DNA from: Bradyrhizobium sp. CCBAU 51627
GTDB taxonomy: Bacteria > Pseudomonadota > Alphaproteobacteria > Rhizobiales > Xanthobacteraceae
Length of the DNA stretch: 64,000 nt
NCBI RefSeq assembly: GCF_028128765.1
Contig: NZ_LBJG01000024.1
Coordinates: 248,001 to 312,000, forward strand
Direction: 5' to 3'
Part shown: one piece after another, positions 8,645 through 17,342 of the stretch
Layout of the letters: the number at the start of each line of letters is the position of its first letter
Position numbering within the stretch: the first letter of the stretch is position 1
Translations under genes and position numbers: made by a program
The notes under the pieces: generated by a model
What the model was told of the DNA's origin: nothing
The model's input: only the letters and a program-made list of their open reading frames with translations
Database searches by the model: none

Positions 8645-9280
8645 TTACTTTGCCTTGTAGGCGGCAAGGAACATCCGCGTCGCGCTGTCGACGACTTCCG
8701 TCATGCGCTGTTCCGACGGCGGCGGCGCGGCCTGGAAGACGAACGGCAGGAAGAGCGAGGCCTTGCACAGTTCCATGAACTGCGAGGCGGCGAGGTCGCA
8801 ATCCTCGATCTCAAGGTGGCCAGAGGCGACATGGGCTTTGAGATATTCGGACAGCCGGTTGATGGTCTTGTCGAGCACGCGCAGATAATAGCGGCGGCCG
8901 ACGTCGGGCATGCGCTCGGCGATGGCCATCACGGTGCGAATCGCCGATCCGCCGCCGGGCCGGCAGAGCAGGTGGATGTAGGCCTGGCCGAAATCCTTCA
9001 GCGTGGTCTCGGCGTCGCGTGCGGGGTCGAAGTTGAACGCAACCTGGCCATGAAACAGCGCTTCCTCCTCGAGGATGGCTTCGAACAGCGCGCTCTTGTC
9101 CGCGAAGTAGACGTAGAGCGTGCCCTTGGAGACGCCGGCCGCGCGGGCGATCTCGCCCATGCTGGCGCCGTCAAAGCCCAGGTCCATGAACACCTTACGG
9201 GCGCCGGCCAGGATTTGGCGGCGTTTGGAACTGTCCTCCTCCTGGAGGACGTGCAGATGTTCGCGACCGGCAACAACCAT
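8645..9280 (-). CDS. TetR-family transcriptional repressor of an efflux operon
   Basis: The 211-residue protein has a TetR helix-turn-helix at about 15-60 (GARKVFMDLGFDGASMGEIA, then AGVSKGTLYVYFADKSALFE) and a helical ligand-binding C-terminal domain. The reading frame stays open for another 500 codons upstream, but the TetR start is the ATG at 9280. The gene is divergent from the hlyD/emrB pair, with a perfect palindrome midway between them, the normal layout for a repressor of its own gene and the pump. The nearest characterised analogue I know is FrrA of Bradyrhizobium japonicum, a TetR protein linked to flavonoid-induced efflux; whether this is the same protein cannot be said from sequence alone. 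Confidence 0.9.
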   Translation of the reverse strand: MVVAGREHLHVLQEEDSSKRRQILAGARKVFMDLGFDGASMGEIARAAGVSKGTLYVYFADKSALFEAILEEEALFHGQVAFNFDPARDAETTLKDFGQAYIHLLCRPGGGSAIRTVMAIAERMPDVGRRYYLRVLDKTINRLSEYLKAHVASGHLEIEDCDLAASQFMELCKASLFLPFVFQAAPPPSEQRMTEVVDSATRMFLAAYKAK

Positions 9281-9377
9281 TGGTTCAGCGTCTCGGAAGG
9301 TTTTCGGATCGGGCTCGCGGCATGAAACCCAAATAAAGGATTCGGGCCAGTAGTGTGGGTCCGGGAACATTAAGTAT

Positions 9378-9400
9378 ATTGACCGAACCGTTCGGTCAAT
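9378..9400. promoter_or_regulatory. TetR operator palindrome in the divergent promoter region
   Basis: An 11-base arm (attgaccgaac, 9378-9388), a single central base and the exact inverted arm (gttcggtcaat, 9390-9400) form a perfect palindrome. Each arm also supplies a TTGACC that can serve as a -35 hexamer, one on each strand. On the minus strand TATACT follows 15 bases on and TACTTA 17 bases on. Repressor bound here would block both divergent promoters. Confidence 0.85.
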
Positions 9401-9475
9401 GGTATTTGGGGTGGGCGAGCGGGAAAGCGGCCGTGCGACGGCTGCCCCGGATCGCATTTTATGGGGGAGGCCGTT

Positions 9476-10789
9476 ATGGCCGCATCGAGAGACCAGGCTG
9501 CGCGCGTCCTTCGCCAGGAAGCGGTTGAGACGGCGCCGGCGAACGGCGAAGCTGCGACCGGAACGTCCGCAGCCTTGGCCGAGCAGTTGCGCCCTCATGT
9601 GGTTGAAGAAGCCAAGCGTCGCACCAGCGAGGCGCCGGAGAAGCCCGTGACCGAGCAGCCGGCTCCGACTGCATCCGCGCCCGCCGCTGCCGCCCCCAAG
9701 TCCGGCAAGCGCAAATTCGTCATGATGGGCGTCGGCCTCGTGCTGGCGCTCGCGGCGGCAAGCTATGCCGGCTACTACACGCTGGTCGGCCGCTTCTTCG
9801 TCTCCACCGACGACGCCTATGTGCGCGCCAACAACACCATGCTGGGCGCGCGCGTGGCCGGCCACATCTCCTCGATCCTCGCTCGAGACAACACGCCGGT
9901 GCACGCCGGCAACATCATCCTGCGCATCGACGACGGCGACTACAAGATCGCGGTCGACGCGGCCGCGACCCGGATTGCGACCCAGCAGGCCACCATCGAT
10001 CGCATCGGCCGCCAGATCGCGGCGCTCGACAGCCAGGTCGCCCAGGCCAAGGCGCAGCTCGTCTCGGCCGAAGCCGGCCTCAAGCGTGCCGATCTCGATT
10101 ATGAGCGCCAGCAGGAGCTGAGCAACAAGGGCTTTGCCTCGCGCGCCACGTTCGAAACCTCGGAAGCCGGCCGCGACCAGGGCGCCGCCGCGGTCAAGGC
10201 TGCGCAGGCCGCCTACGACGTTGCCGTCAGCAACGTCGACGTCGCCAAGGCGCAGCAGGCCGAAGCCCAGGCGCAACTCGCCGAGCTCAAGACCTCGCTC
10301 GCCAAGGCCGAGCGCGATCTTTCCTTCACCGCGGTGCGCGCGCCCGTCGACGGCATCTTCTCCAACCGGCTCGTCAACGCCGGCGACTTCGTCGCAGTCG
10401 GCCAGCGTCTCGGCAATGTCGTGCCGCTCGATGACGTCTATATCGATGCCAACTTCAAGGAGACCCAGCTCAAGCGCATCCGTGCCGGCCAGCCGGTGAC
10501 GATCAGGGTCGACGCCTACGGCATGCGCAAGTTCTCCGGCGTGGTCGACAGCATCGCGGCAGGCGCCGGCTCGGTGTTCACGCTGCTGCCGCCCGACAAT
10601 GCCACCGGCAACTTCACCAAGATCGTGCAGCGCGTGCCGGTCCGCATCCGCGTGCCGAGGGCGGTCGCCAGGCAGAACCTGCTTCGGGCGGGCATGTCGG
10701 TCTATGCGACCGTCGACACCAACAAGGGCGCAGCCGACGCCGACAGCGAAGTCGATCTCGACGATCCCACCATGATCCATCCGCAGTAA
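9476..10789 (+). CDS. HlyD/EmrA-family membrane fusion protein of an efflux pump
   Basis: The 437-residue protein has a cytosolic N-terminus of about 75 residues, one membrane anchor (about 77-97), then the membrane fusion fold. FFVSTDDAYVRANN begins the first barrel half, a long coiled coil runs about 150-285, and the returning barrel has FTAVRAPVDGIFSNRLV and DDVYIDANFKETQLKRI. This is the EmrA pattern, linking an inner-membrane DHA2 pump to an outer-membrane channel. The start at 9476 is favoured by GGGGGAGG six bases upstream; an in-frame ATG lies at 9461. The DHA2 pump follows after 28 bases, and the outer-membrane channel is not in the window. Confidence 0.92.
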   Translation: MAASRDQAARVLRQEAVETAPANGEAATGTSAALAEQLRPHVVEEAKRRTSEAPEKPVTEQPAPTASAPAAAAPKSGKRKFVMMGVGLVLALAAASYAGYYTLVGRFFVSTDDAYVRANNTMLGARVAGHISSILARDNTPVHAGNIILRIDDGDYKIAVDAAATRIATQQATIDRIGRQIAALDSQVAQAKAQLVSAEAGLKRADLDYERQQELSNKGFASRATFETSEAGRDQGAAAVKAAQAAYDVAVSNVDVAKAQQAEAQAQLAELKTSLAKAERDLSFTAVRAPVDGIFSNRLVNAGDFVAVGQRLGNVVPLDDVYIDANFKETQLKRIRAGQPVTIRVDAYGMRKFSGVVDSIAAGAGSVFTLLPPDNATGNFTKIVQRVPVRIRVPRAVARQNLLRAGMSVYATVDTNKGAADADSEVDLDDPTMIHPQ

Positions 10790-10817
10790 GCGCGCCTGGG
10801 CGCTGCGAGATCAGACC

Positions 10818-12401
10818 ATGGCCACCGCCACGACTGCTTCACCTGCCATGATGGCATCAGCCGCATCGGAGCGCATTGCGCCGAAGCGGCTGTTCGCCTT
10901 CATCATCATGGTGTTCGGCATGTTCATGTCGATCCTGGACATCCAGATCGTCTCGGCCTCCTTGAGCGAGATCCAGGCCGGCCTGTCGGCGAGCTCCAGC
11001 GAAGTCTCCTGGGTCCAGACCGCCTATCTGATCGCAGAAGTGATCGCGATCCCGCTGTCCGGGTTCCTGTCGCGCGCCTTCGGCACGCGGCTATTGTTCG
11101 CGATCTCGGCGGCCGGCTTCACCGCATCGAGCCTGCTCTGCGGCTTCGCCACGACCATTGAGGAGATGATCGTGTGGCGCGCGCTGCAGGGCTTTCTCGG
11201 TGCCGGCATGATCCCGACGGTGTTCGCCTCGGCCTATACGGTGTTTCCGCGCTCGAAATTCCACATCGTCGGTCCCATCATCGGGCTCGTTGCGACCTTG
11301 GCTCCCACGATCGGACCGACGGTCGGCGGCTACATCACCGATTTGATGTCCTGGAACTGGCTGTTCTTCATCAACGTCGTGCCCGGCATCGGCATCACCC
11401 TGGGCGTGCTGGCCCTGGTGGATTTCGACGAGCCGCATTTCGAATTGCTTGATCGCTTCGACTGGTGGGGCCTGCTGTTCATGGCCGGCTTCCTCGGCAC
11501 GCTGGAATATGTGCTGGAGGAAGGCCCACAATATGAATGGCTGCAGGACAGCTCGGTGGCGATCTGTGCCTGGATCTGCTCCGTTTCGGCGATCGCTTTC
11601 TTCGTGCGCGTCTTCACGGCGGCTGAACCGATCGTCAATCTGCGCACCTTCACCAACCGCAATTTCGCCGTCGGCTCCACGCTGCAGTTCTGCATCGGTA
11701 TCGGCCTCTACGGCCTGACCTACATCTATCCGCGTTATCTTGCCGAGGTGCGCGGCTACAGCGCGCTGATGATCGGCGAGACCATGTTCGTTTCCGGCAT
11801 CACGATGTTCCTGGTCGCGCCGCTGGTGGGCCGGCTGATGGCGAGCCTCGACATGCGCTACATGATCGCCTTCGGCCTGATCGTGTTCGCGATCGGCTCC
11901 TACCAGATGACCTGGATCACGCGCGACTATGATTTCTACGAGCTGCTCGTGCCGCAGATCCTGCGTGGCATCGGCATGATGTTCGCGATGGTGCCGACCA
12001 ACAACATCGCACTCGGCACGCTGCCGCCCGACAGGGTGAAGAATGCCTCGGGCCTGTTCAATCTGATGCGCAATCTCGGCGGCGCGGTCGGCCTTGCCGT
12101 CATCAACACTGTGCTCAACGATCGCGCCGATCTCCACATCGCACGCCTGCAGGAGCGCGTGACCTGGGGCAATGCGACCGCGACCGAAACCCTGACCATG
12201 CTGGCTCAGAAGTTCCAGGGGCTCGGCGACTCCACGCTGATGGCGATGAAGCAGCTCAGCCAGATCGTGCATCGCCAGGCCGTGGTGATGAGTTTCGGTG
12301 ATGCCTTCTTCGTGCTGACGCTCTTCTATCTCGGCCTCAGCCTGCTGGTGACGCTGCTCAACAGGCCGGCTTCGCCATTCGGCGGCGGCGACGCGCATTG
12401 A
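10818..12401 (+). CDS. DHA2-family (EmrB/QacA) MFS multidrug efflux transporter
   Basis: The 527-residue protein fits the 14-helix DHA2 family. Helix 1 carries the EmrB-like run MFMSILDIQIVSASLSEIQ with its membrane-embedded Asp, followed by VSWVQTAYLIAEVIAIPLSG. Motif C-like FVSGITM and many further hydrophobic helices are evenly spaced to the C-terminus. It would export hydrophobic compounds using the proton gradient. It is cotranscribed with the HlyD adaptor 28 bp upstream and controlled by the divergent TetR gene. The substrate range is unknown; plant phenolics would be a reasonable guess for a soil rhizobium. Confidence 0.93.
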   Translation: MATATTASPAMMASAASERIAPKRLFAFIIMVFGMFMSILDIQIVSASLSEIQAGLSASSSEVSWVQTAYLIAEVIAIPLSGFLSRAFGTRLLFAISAAGFTASSLLCGFATTIEEMIVWRALQGFLGAGMIPTVFASAYTVFPRSKFHIVGPIIGLVATLAPTIGPTVGGYITDLMSWNWLFFINVVPGIGITLGVLALVDFDEPHFELLDRFDWWGLLFMAGFLGTLEYVLEEGPQYEWLQDSSVAICAWICSVSAIAFFVRVFTAAEPIVNLRTFTNRNFAVGSTLQFCIGIGLYGLTYIYPRYLAEVRGYSALMIGETMFVSGITMFLVAPLVGRLMASLDMRYMIAFGLIVFAIGSYQMTWITRDYDFYELLVPQILRGIGMMFAMVPTNNIALGTLPPDRVKNASGLFNLMRNLGGAVGLAVINTVLNDRADLHIARLQERVTWGNATATETLTMLAQKFQGLGDSTLMAMKQLSQIVHRQAVVMSFGDAFFVLTLFYLGLSLLVTLLNRPASPFGGGDAH

Positions 12402-12487
12402 TCGGCCGCGTACCAGTGTGATTGCCCGGCTGACCGGACGGGGCGCACCAAAATGCAACACTGGTGCGTGATCTCGCGCGAGGCCCG

Positions 12488-12516
12488 TTGCAAATCGCCG
12501 ATGATGCATCTATAAA
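12488..12516 (+). promoter_or_regulatory. Probable sigma-70 promoter
   Basis: TTGCAA (12488-12493) and TATAAA (12511-12516) are separated by exactly 17 bases, a near-consensus housekeeping promoter in otherwise GC-rich DNA. Transcription would start near 12523, upstream of a Shine-Dalgarno and a 23-codon ORF, and could continue into the ABC exporter gene. An 8-base inverted pair (accagtgt/acactggt) lies just upstream at 12411-12467. Confidence 0.55.
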
Positions 12517-12551
12517 GCGCACCTCATTCAACCGAACCGGGGAGGATTTGC

Positions 12552-12623
12552 ATGATTTCGTCGCATTCGCAGATCGTGCGCCCGCGCTCGGTTTTCTGGC
12601 TCGGTATGTGCTCGGCCCTTTAG
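12552..12623 (+). CDS. Possible 23-residue small protein or leader peptide
   Basis: An ATG at 12552 is preceded by GGGGAGG at a good distance and lies about 30 bases downstream of a strong promoter-like sequence. The frame encodes 23 residues beginning MISSHSQIVRPRSVFWLGMC and ends with TAG. The peptide is basic at the start and mildly hydrophobic at the end. Its context suggests either a small membrane-associated protein or a leader in the 5' region of the ABC exporter transcript. A 25-residue basic stretch ending TSRFKAKFS continues in another frame; a frameshift link is conceivable but unsupported. Confidence 0.35.
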   Translation: MISSHSQIVRPRSVFWLGMCSAL

Positions 12624-12775
12624 AGGCCATTTCCGCCAGCTTCGATTGGGTTCTCAGTCCCGATCGCACCACTTCCCGATTCAAAGCCAAGTTTAGCTGA
12701 CGCCGTCTCGGCCCCGCGGCCGGATTCGCGTCCATCGATGGAGCCGGCCCGCGCCATCAGCGGCCGAATGATGTC

Positions 12776-14575
12776 ATGACCACTCTGTCAAGAAAGCCCG
12801 CGGCGATCCGCGTGGTTCTGCCCTTCGTGTTCCGCCACTGGCTGAAGCAGCCAGGGCGCACGCTGGCTATCGCTGTCGGGCTGTTAGGAGCGACCGCCGC
12901 CGATCTGTTCATGCCGGTGTTCTCAGGACATCTGGTCGATGCGTTGACGCAGGGCCCATCCAGTGCCGAGGCGCGCCACGCCGCGCTCGTGGCGCTCGGC
13001 GGGATCGTGGTGCTGGGCGCGGCGTCGATGGTGCTGCGCCTCACCGGGCTGCAGGTGATCGTGCCGTTCACGCTGAGGATCATGTCCGACGTGGCTCAGG
13101 ACGCTTTCCTGCGCGTGCAGCGCTTCTCGACCGATTGGCACGCCAATTCCTTCGCCGGCTCGACCGTGCGCAAGATCACGCGCGGCATGTGGGCGCTCGA
13201 TCTGCTCAACGACACGCTTCTGCTGGCCCTGCTGCCGTCATTGGTCGTGCTGATCGGATCGATGATCCTGCTCGGTGTCCACTGGGCTTCGCTCGGCGCG
13301 GTGATCGCGCTCGGCGCGCTCTTCTATGTCACGATGACGGTGCTGTTCTCGACGCGCTATATCGCGCCGGCCGCGCGGATCTCCAATGCCTGGGACACCA
13401 AGGTCGGCGGCACGCTGGCGGATGCGCTGACCTGCAATGCCGTGGTGAAGTCCTTCGGCGCCGAGGCGCGCGAGGATGCGCGGCTCGCCCGCGTCATCAA
13501 GCGCTGGCGCGTGCGGGTGAAGCGGACCTGGTTTCGCTACAACTACACCGCGATGGCGCAACTCTCGCTGCTGCTGTGCCTGCGGGGATCCGTGATCGGC
13601 GGCTCGGTGCTGCTGTGGATGTACGGGCATGCCTCGCCCGGCGACGTCACCTATGTGTTGACGAGCTACTACGTCATCCACGCTTATTTGCGCGACGTCG
13701 GCATGCACATCAACAACCTCCAGCGCTCGGTCAACGACATGGAGGAGTTGGTGGCGATCCATGACGAGCCGATCGGCATTGCCGATGCCGAAGGCGCGCA
13801 GCCGATCGCGATCGACGGTGGCGAGATCGTGTTCGACGACGTCACGTTCCACTACGGCGGCCATCGCGCGCCGCTATATGACGGGCTGTCGGTCAAGATC
13901 CGTGCCGGCGAGCGCGTCGGCCTGGTCGGCCGCTCCGGCTCCGGCAAGACGACCTTCGTCAAGCTGGTGCAGCGGCTCTATGACGTCACCGGCGGTCGTG
14001 TGCTGATCGACGGGCAGGATATCTCGAACGCCACGCAGCAATCGCTGCGCAGCCAGATCGCGATCGTGCAGCAGGAGCCGATCCTGTTTCACCGCTCGCT
14101 CGCCGAGAACATCGCTTACGGCCGGCCCGGCACCAGCCTGGAGGCGATCGAGCAGGCGGCGCGGCTGGCGAATGCGCACGACTTCATCCTGCGCCTGCCG
14201 AAGGGTTATGGCACCCTGGTCGGCGAGCGCGGCGTGAAGCTGTCGGGCGGCGAGCGGCAGCGCGTGGCGCTGGCGCGCGCCTTCCTGGCGGATGCGCCGG
14301 TGCTGATCCTGGACGAAGCGACCTCGAGCCTGGACTCGGATTCGGAAGCTCTGATCCAGCAGGCGATGGAGCGGCTGATGAAGGGCCGCACCTCGATCGT
14401 GATCGCACACCGGCTGTCGACGGTGCGCAGCCTCGATCGCATCCTGGTGTTCGACCGCGGCGAGATCATCGAGCAGGGCACGCATGCCGTGCTCGCGGCC
14501 AAGCCGGGCGGCATCTATCGCAGCCTGTTCGAGCGCCAGGTGGTGGAGCTCGGGCTTATCGCAGCAGCGGAATGA
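12776..14575 (+). CDS. ABC exporter, fused permease and ATPase
   Basis: The 599-residue half-transporter has an N-terminal membrane domain (six helices, about 20-320) and a C-terminal ATPase. Walker A GRSGSGKTT is at 385-393, the signature LSGGERQRVALARAF begins at 489, and Walker B VLILDEATSSLDS begins at 509, followed by the IAHRLSTV switch. It would work as a homodimer exporting lipids, peptides or drugs; the sequence does not tell which. The MATE pump gene begins 10 bases after its stop, so the two are almost certainly cotranscribed. A promoter and small ORF precede it by about 150-290 bases. Confidence 0.92.
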   Translation: MTTLSRKPAAIRVVLPFVFRHWLKQPGRTLAIAVGLLGATAADLFMPVFSGHLVDALTQGPSSAEARHAALVALGGIVVLGAASMVLRLTGLQVIVPFTLRIMSDVAQDAFLRVQRFSTDWHANSFAGSTVRKITRGMWALDLLNDTLLLALLPSLVVLIGSMILLGVHWASLGAVIALGALFYVTMTVLFSTRYIAPAARISNAWDTKVGGTLADALTCNAVVKSFGAEAREDARLARVIKRWRVRVKRTWFRYNYTAMAQLSLLLCLRGSVIGGSVLLWMYGHASPGDVTYVLTSYYVIHAYLRDVGMHINNLQRSVNDMEELVAIHDEPIGIADAEGAQPIAIDGGEIVFDDVTFHYGGHRAPLYDGLSVKIRAGERVGLVGRSGSGKTTFVKLVQRLYDVTGGRVLIDGQDISNATQQSLRSQIAIVQQEPILFHRSLAENIAYGRPGTSLEAIEQAARLANAHDFILRLPKGYGTLVGERGVKLSGGERQRVALARAFLADAPVLILDEATSSLDSDSEALIQQAMERLMKGRTSIVIAHRLSTVRSLDRILVFDRGEIIEQGTHAVLAAKPGGIYRSLFERQVVELGLIAAAE

Positions 14576-14584
14576 GGTCGTGGA

Positions 14585-16045
14585 ATGGCGCGTGGTCGAC
14601 GGGCGATCGTCGGCCACGCCGCCGAAAGGTGGAATGAGATGAAGGACCTGACACACGGCTCCATCGTGAGCCATATCCTGAGCATGGCGCCACCAATCGT
14701 GGTCGGCATGATCACGATCATGATCTGCCAGCTGGTCGACCTGTACTTCGTCTCGGGCCTGGGCGAGGCGGCGATCGCCGGTGTCGCAGCGGCTGGCAAT
14801 GCAGGCTTTCTCGTCAATGCGCTGATGCAGGTGCTGGGCGTCGGCACGGTGGCGCTGATGTCGCATGCCGTAGGGCGCAAGGACCGCAGCGATGCCAATC
14901 TCATCTTCAACCAGTCGGTCGTCCTTTCCCTGCTGTTCGGCTTGCTGACATGGGCCGGGGGCATTGTCCTGTCGCGCCCCTACATGCGCGCAATTGCAGC
15001 GGACGAAGCCACGATCGAGGCCGGTACGACCTATTTGCTCTGGTTCATGCCGGCACTTGCGCTGCAGTTCGCGACGCAGGTGATGGCGTCCGCATTGCGG
15101 GCCACCGGCATCGTGCGGCCGAGCATGCTCGTGCAGGCGCTCGCCGTGGCCATCAACATCGCGCTGGCGCCGGTGCTGATCACGGGGTGGGGGACCGGGC
15201 ATGCACTTGGTGTCGCCGGAGCGGGCCTTGCAAGCTCCATCGCGGTTTGCGTCGGCGTGCTGATGCTGCTGGTCTATTTCCACAGGCTGGAGCGTTATGT
15301 CGCCTTTCATCCGGAGCAATGGCGTCCGCAGCTTCGGCAGTGGAAGAGAATCCTCAATGTCGGGCTGCCGGCCGGCGGCGAGTTCGTGATGGTCTTCATC
15401 GTCATGGCGGTGGGCTACTACGTGCTGAGCGTATTTGGCCCGGCGGCGCAGGCAGGATTTGGCATCGGGACGCGGCTGCTCGGCCTGATCCAGATGCCGG
15501 CGCTCGCCATCGCGCTTGCTGCGGGGCCCATCGCCGGCCAGAATTTCGGCGCCGGCAATGGCGCGCGCGTGCGGGAGACCTTTGTCAAGGCGTCGCTTAT
15601 AGCGACCGCCGTGATGACGGCTTTTCTGATCGTCGCCCAGTTCGCGCCGGGTCTGCTGCTTGCGGGGTTCTCGAACGACCCCGAGACGATGGCCGTTGCG
15701 TCGCTTTTCCTGCGCATCGTCTCGTTCAACATGGTGTCGCAGGGGCTGATCTTTGTCTGTTCCAGCATGTTTCAGGGGCTTGGCAATACCAAGCCGGTGT
15801 TGTGGACCTCGGCAATGCGGATCTGCACCTACTCCCTGCCGTCGATCTGGCTCTCGACGTGGCCGGGCTTCCGGATGGAGCACGTCTGGTACCTGTCGAT
15901 CGCAACCAACTCGCTGCAGGCCGCCTTGAGTGTGTGGCTGTTGCTGCGCGAGTTCAGGAAGCGACTTGCGCCGGCAGCCCAGCAGAGAGTGACGGAGCCG
16001 CCGATTCCCGAATCCGTTGCGCCGCCGTTGCGCGAGCCGGCATAA
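14585..16045 (+). CDS. MATE-family multidrug efflux transporter
   Basis: The 486-residue protein has twelve predicted membrane helices in two matching halves. The N-terminal helix begins LTHGSIVSHILSMAPPIVVG and is followed by QLVDLYFVSGLGEAAIAGVA, the classic MATE opening. It would export cationic drugs or organic compounds in exchange for H+ or Na+. A second start at 14639 (MKDLTHGS) would remove 18 basic residues and also has a usable Shine-Dalgarno. The gene lies 10 bases after the ABC exporter gene, an unusual pairing of two different pump types in one transcript. A convergent TauE gene follows. Confidence 0.93.
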   Translation: MARGRRAIVGHAAERWNEMKDLTHGSIVSHILSMAPPIVVGMITIMICQLVDLYFVSGLGEAAIAGVAAAGNAGFLVNALMQVLGVGTVALMSHAVGRKDRSDANLIFNQSVVLSLLFGLLTWAGGIVLSRPYMRAIAADEATIEAGTTYLLWFMPALALQFATQVMASALRATGIVRPSMLVQALAVAINIALAPVLITGWGTGHALGVAGAGLASSIAVCVGVLMLLVYFHRLERYVAFHPEQWRPQLRQWKRILNVGLPAGGEFVMVFIVMAVGYYVLSVFGPAAQAGFGIGTRLLGLIQMPALAIALAAGPIAGQNFGAGNGARVRETFVKASLIATAVMTAFLIVAQFAPGLLLAGFSNDPETMAVASLFLRIVSFNMVSQGLIFVCSSMFQGLGNTKPVLWTSAMRICTYSLPSIWLSTWPGFRMEHVWYLSIATNSLQAALSVWLLLREFRKRLAPAAQQRVTEPPIPESVAPPLREPA

Positions 16046-16104
16046 CGGCTCTTGCTTTGTCACTCACGGTTCCGGCTAGTCTGCCGCGCCGTGAGAAACG
16101 AAGA

Positions 16105-16896
16105 CTAGTGGGCGCCGAGGCTGTTCCATACCAGGGCGGCCCCCGACAGGAACAGCAAGCCGAGCACGACATCGCCAAAGTGCTTGTCGCTGAGTGCGTG
16201 ATAGACGCGCGCACCGGCCCATGCGCCGACCAGCGTACCCGGAAATGCGACCATCGCGAGCCAGACCACCTTGAAGGCGACTAGGCCCGAGGCCGTCTGC
16301 AGCGCCAGCGCGGTGGCGAGCACCGTGAAATTGAACAGCTGGAAGATGCCGCGCCGCTCGTGCTTGTTCCAGCCGCGGATGTTGGCCCAGAGGATCGGCA
16401 GCGGCCCCGACAATCCGGCGAGGCCGCCCAGAATGCCGCCGGCAAAGCCGATGGCGCTGTCGGCGATGCGGCCGCCGAACTTGATGGCGAGCGGCTTCTT
16501 GTTGAGGTACAGCGCGGTCGGGAAGATCAGCAGCAGCACGCCGACACTGAGCTTGAACACTTTGGGATCGGCGGAGGCGACCAGCATGGTCCCGAGCGGG
16601 ACGCCGATCAGTCCGCCGATCAGGAACGGCCATACCAGGGAGAGGTCAAAGCTCTTCCACATCGACGGCAGCGTGGAAGTCTGCGCGATCACGGAGCAGA
16701 TCAGCACCAGCGGGACCGCGAGCGAGGGCGGCAGCACGTAGAGCCAGATGCCGAGCGCCATCAGTGCCGTGCCGAACCCTGCCAGCCCCGAGACGAAGCC
16801 GCCGGCCAGTGCGCCGAACAGGATCAGGGCGTAGGAGGACGTTTCCACCGGTAAATTCCCGTCATGACCTGCGATCCCGAAACCGTGATCGCTCAT
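16105..16896 (-). CDS. TauE/SafE-family membrane permease
   Basis: The 263-residue protein has about eight membrane helices. The first begins LILFGALAGGFVSGLAGFGTALMALG, written here as part of a longer Gly-rich helix, and the mid-protein repeat FAGGILGGLAGLSGPLPILW is the second half-site of this internally duplicated family. Members export or import sulfite, sulfoacetate or other small organic anions. The ATG at 16896 is preferred because the 43 codons before it lack family-like sequence. It converges on the MATE gene and no sulfur-metabolism gene is near, so the substrate stays open. Confidence 0.87.
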   Translation of the reverse strand: MSDHGFGIAGHDGNLPVETSSYALILFGALAGGFVSGLAGFGTALMALGIWLYVLPPSLAVPLVLICSVIAQTSTLPSMWKSFDLSLVWPFLIGGLIGVPLGTMLVASADPKVFKLSVGVLLLIFPTALYLNKKPLAIKFGGRIADSAIGFAGGILGGLAGLSGPLPILWANIRGWNKHERRGIFQLFNFTVLATALALQTASGLVAFKVVWLAMVAFPGTLVGAWAGARVYHALSDKHFGDVVLGLLFLSGAALVWNSLGAH

Positions 16897-17074
16897 GGCG
16901 CATAGCACAGATGCGGCGTGGCAGGTCAATTTCAAAAACCACGCAAGCGTGATTCCGGATGGTGGGCATTCCCGAAAGGCGCGCCTACATGCTGATCGTA
17001 CTGCGATTTGGGAGGCCTGCCGCAAGCGATCCGCGCTTCGAGCCGCCTAGCCCGTGACATGATGGAGCTCCAAC

Positions 17075-17335
17075 ATGACCCGCATTCGTCTTGCCGTTGC
17101 GGCCGCGCTGCTCTCTGCGGCGAGCCTGATGCCGACCTTGGCCTTGGCGCAGTTTTCCGAGCCCGCGGCCTATCAGTCCATACATCCCGATCGCGACGTG
17201 CTGAACGGCGGACAGCTCACGCCGGCGGGACGTGCAGCCCGCGGCGAGCCTGTCGTGTCGGGCGATTCCTACGCGGCCTATCCATCGCCTGCGAACCCGG
17301 CTGTCCGCAGCCGCCATCGCCGCCATCATCAATAG
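17075..17335 (+). CDS. Small secreted protein of unknown function
   Basis: The gene encodes 86 residues with a signal peptide (MTRIRLAVAAALLSAASL and on, cleaved after ALA near residue 25). The mature part is short and polar, with SIHPDRDVLNGGQLTPAGRA in the middle and a basic, His-rich end (SRHRRHHQ) that could bind metal. A GGAGC sits at the right distance before the ATG. Only seven bases separate its stop from that of the convergent MocR gene. I do not recognise the family. Confidence 0.7.
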   Translation: MTRIRLAVAAALLSAASLMPTLALAQFSEPAAYQSIHPDRDVLNGGQLTPAGRAARGEPVVSGDSYAAYPSPANPAVRSRHRRHHQ

Positions 17336-17342
17336 AAATGGG

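Noticed and set aside
9281..10780. 500 codons of open frame on the minus strand upstream of the TetR start
   Set aside because: It continues the TetR frame but lies antisense to the hlyD gene, crosses the operator, and has no domain. The real TetR start is at 9280.
12464..12700. 78-codon frame overlapping the 23-residue ORF
   Set aside because: It lacks a ribosome binding site at its start, and the start lies before the likely transcription start; only its basic end looks protein-like.
13874..16063. 729-codon minus-strand frame across the ABC and MATE genes
   Set aside because: It is antisense to two genes with complete motifs and has shadow-like composition without any domain.
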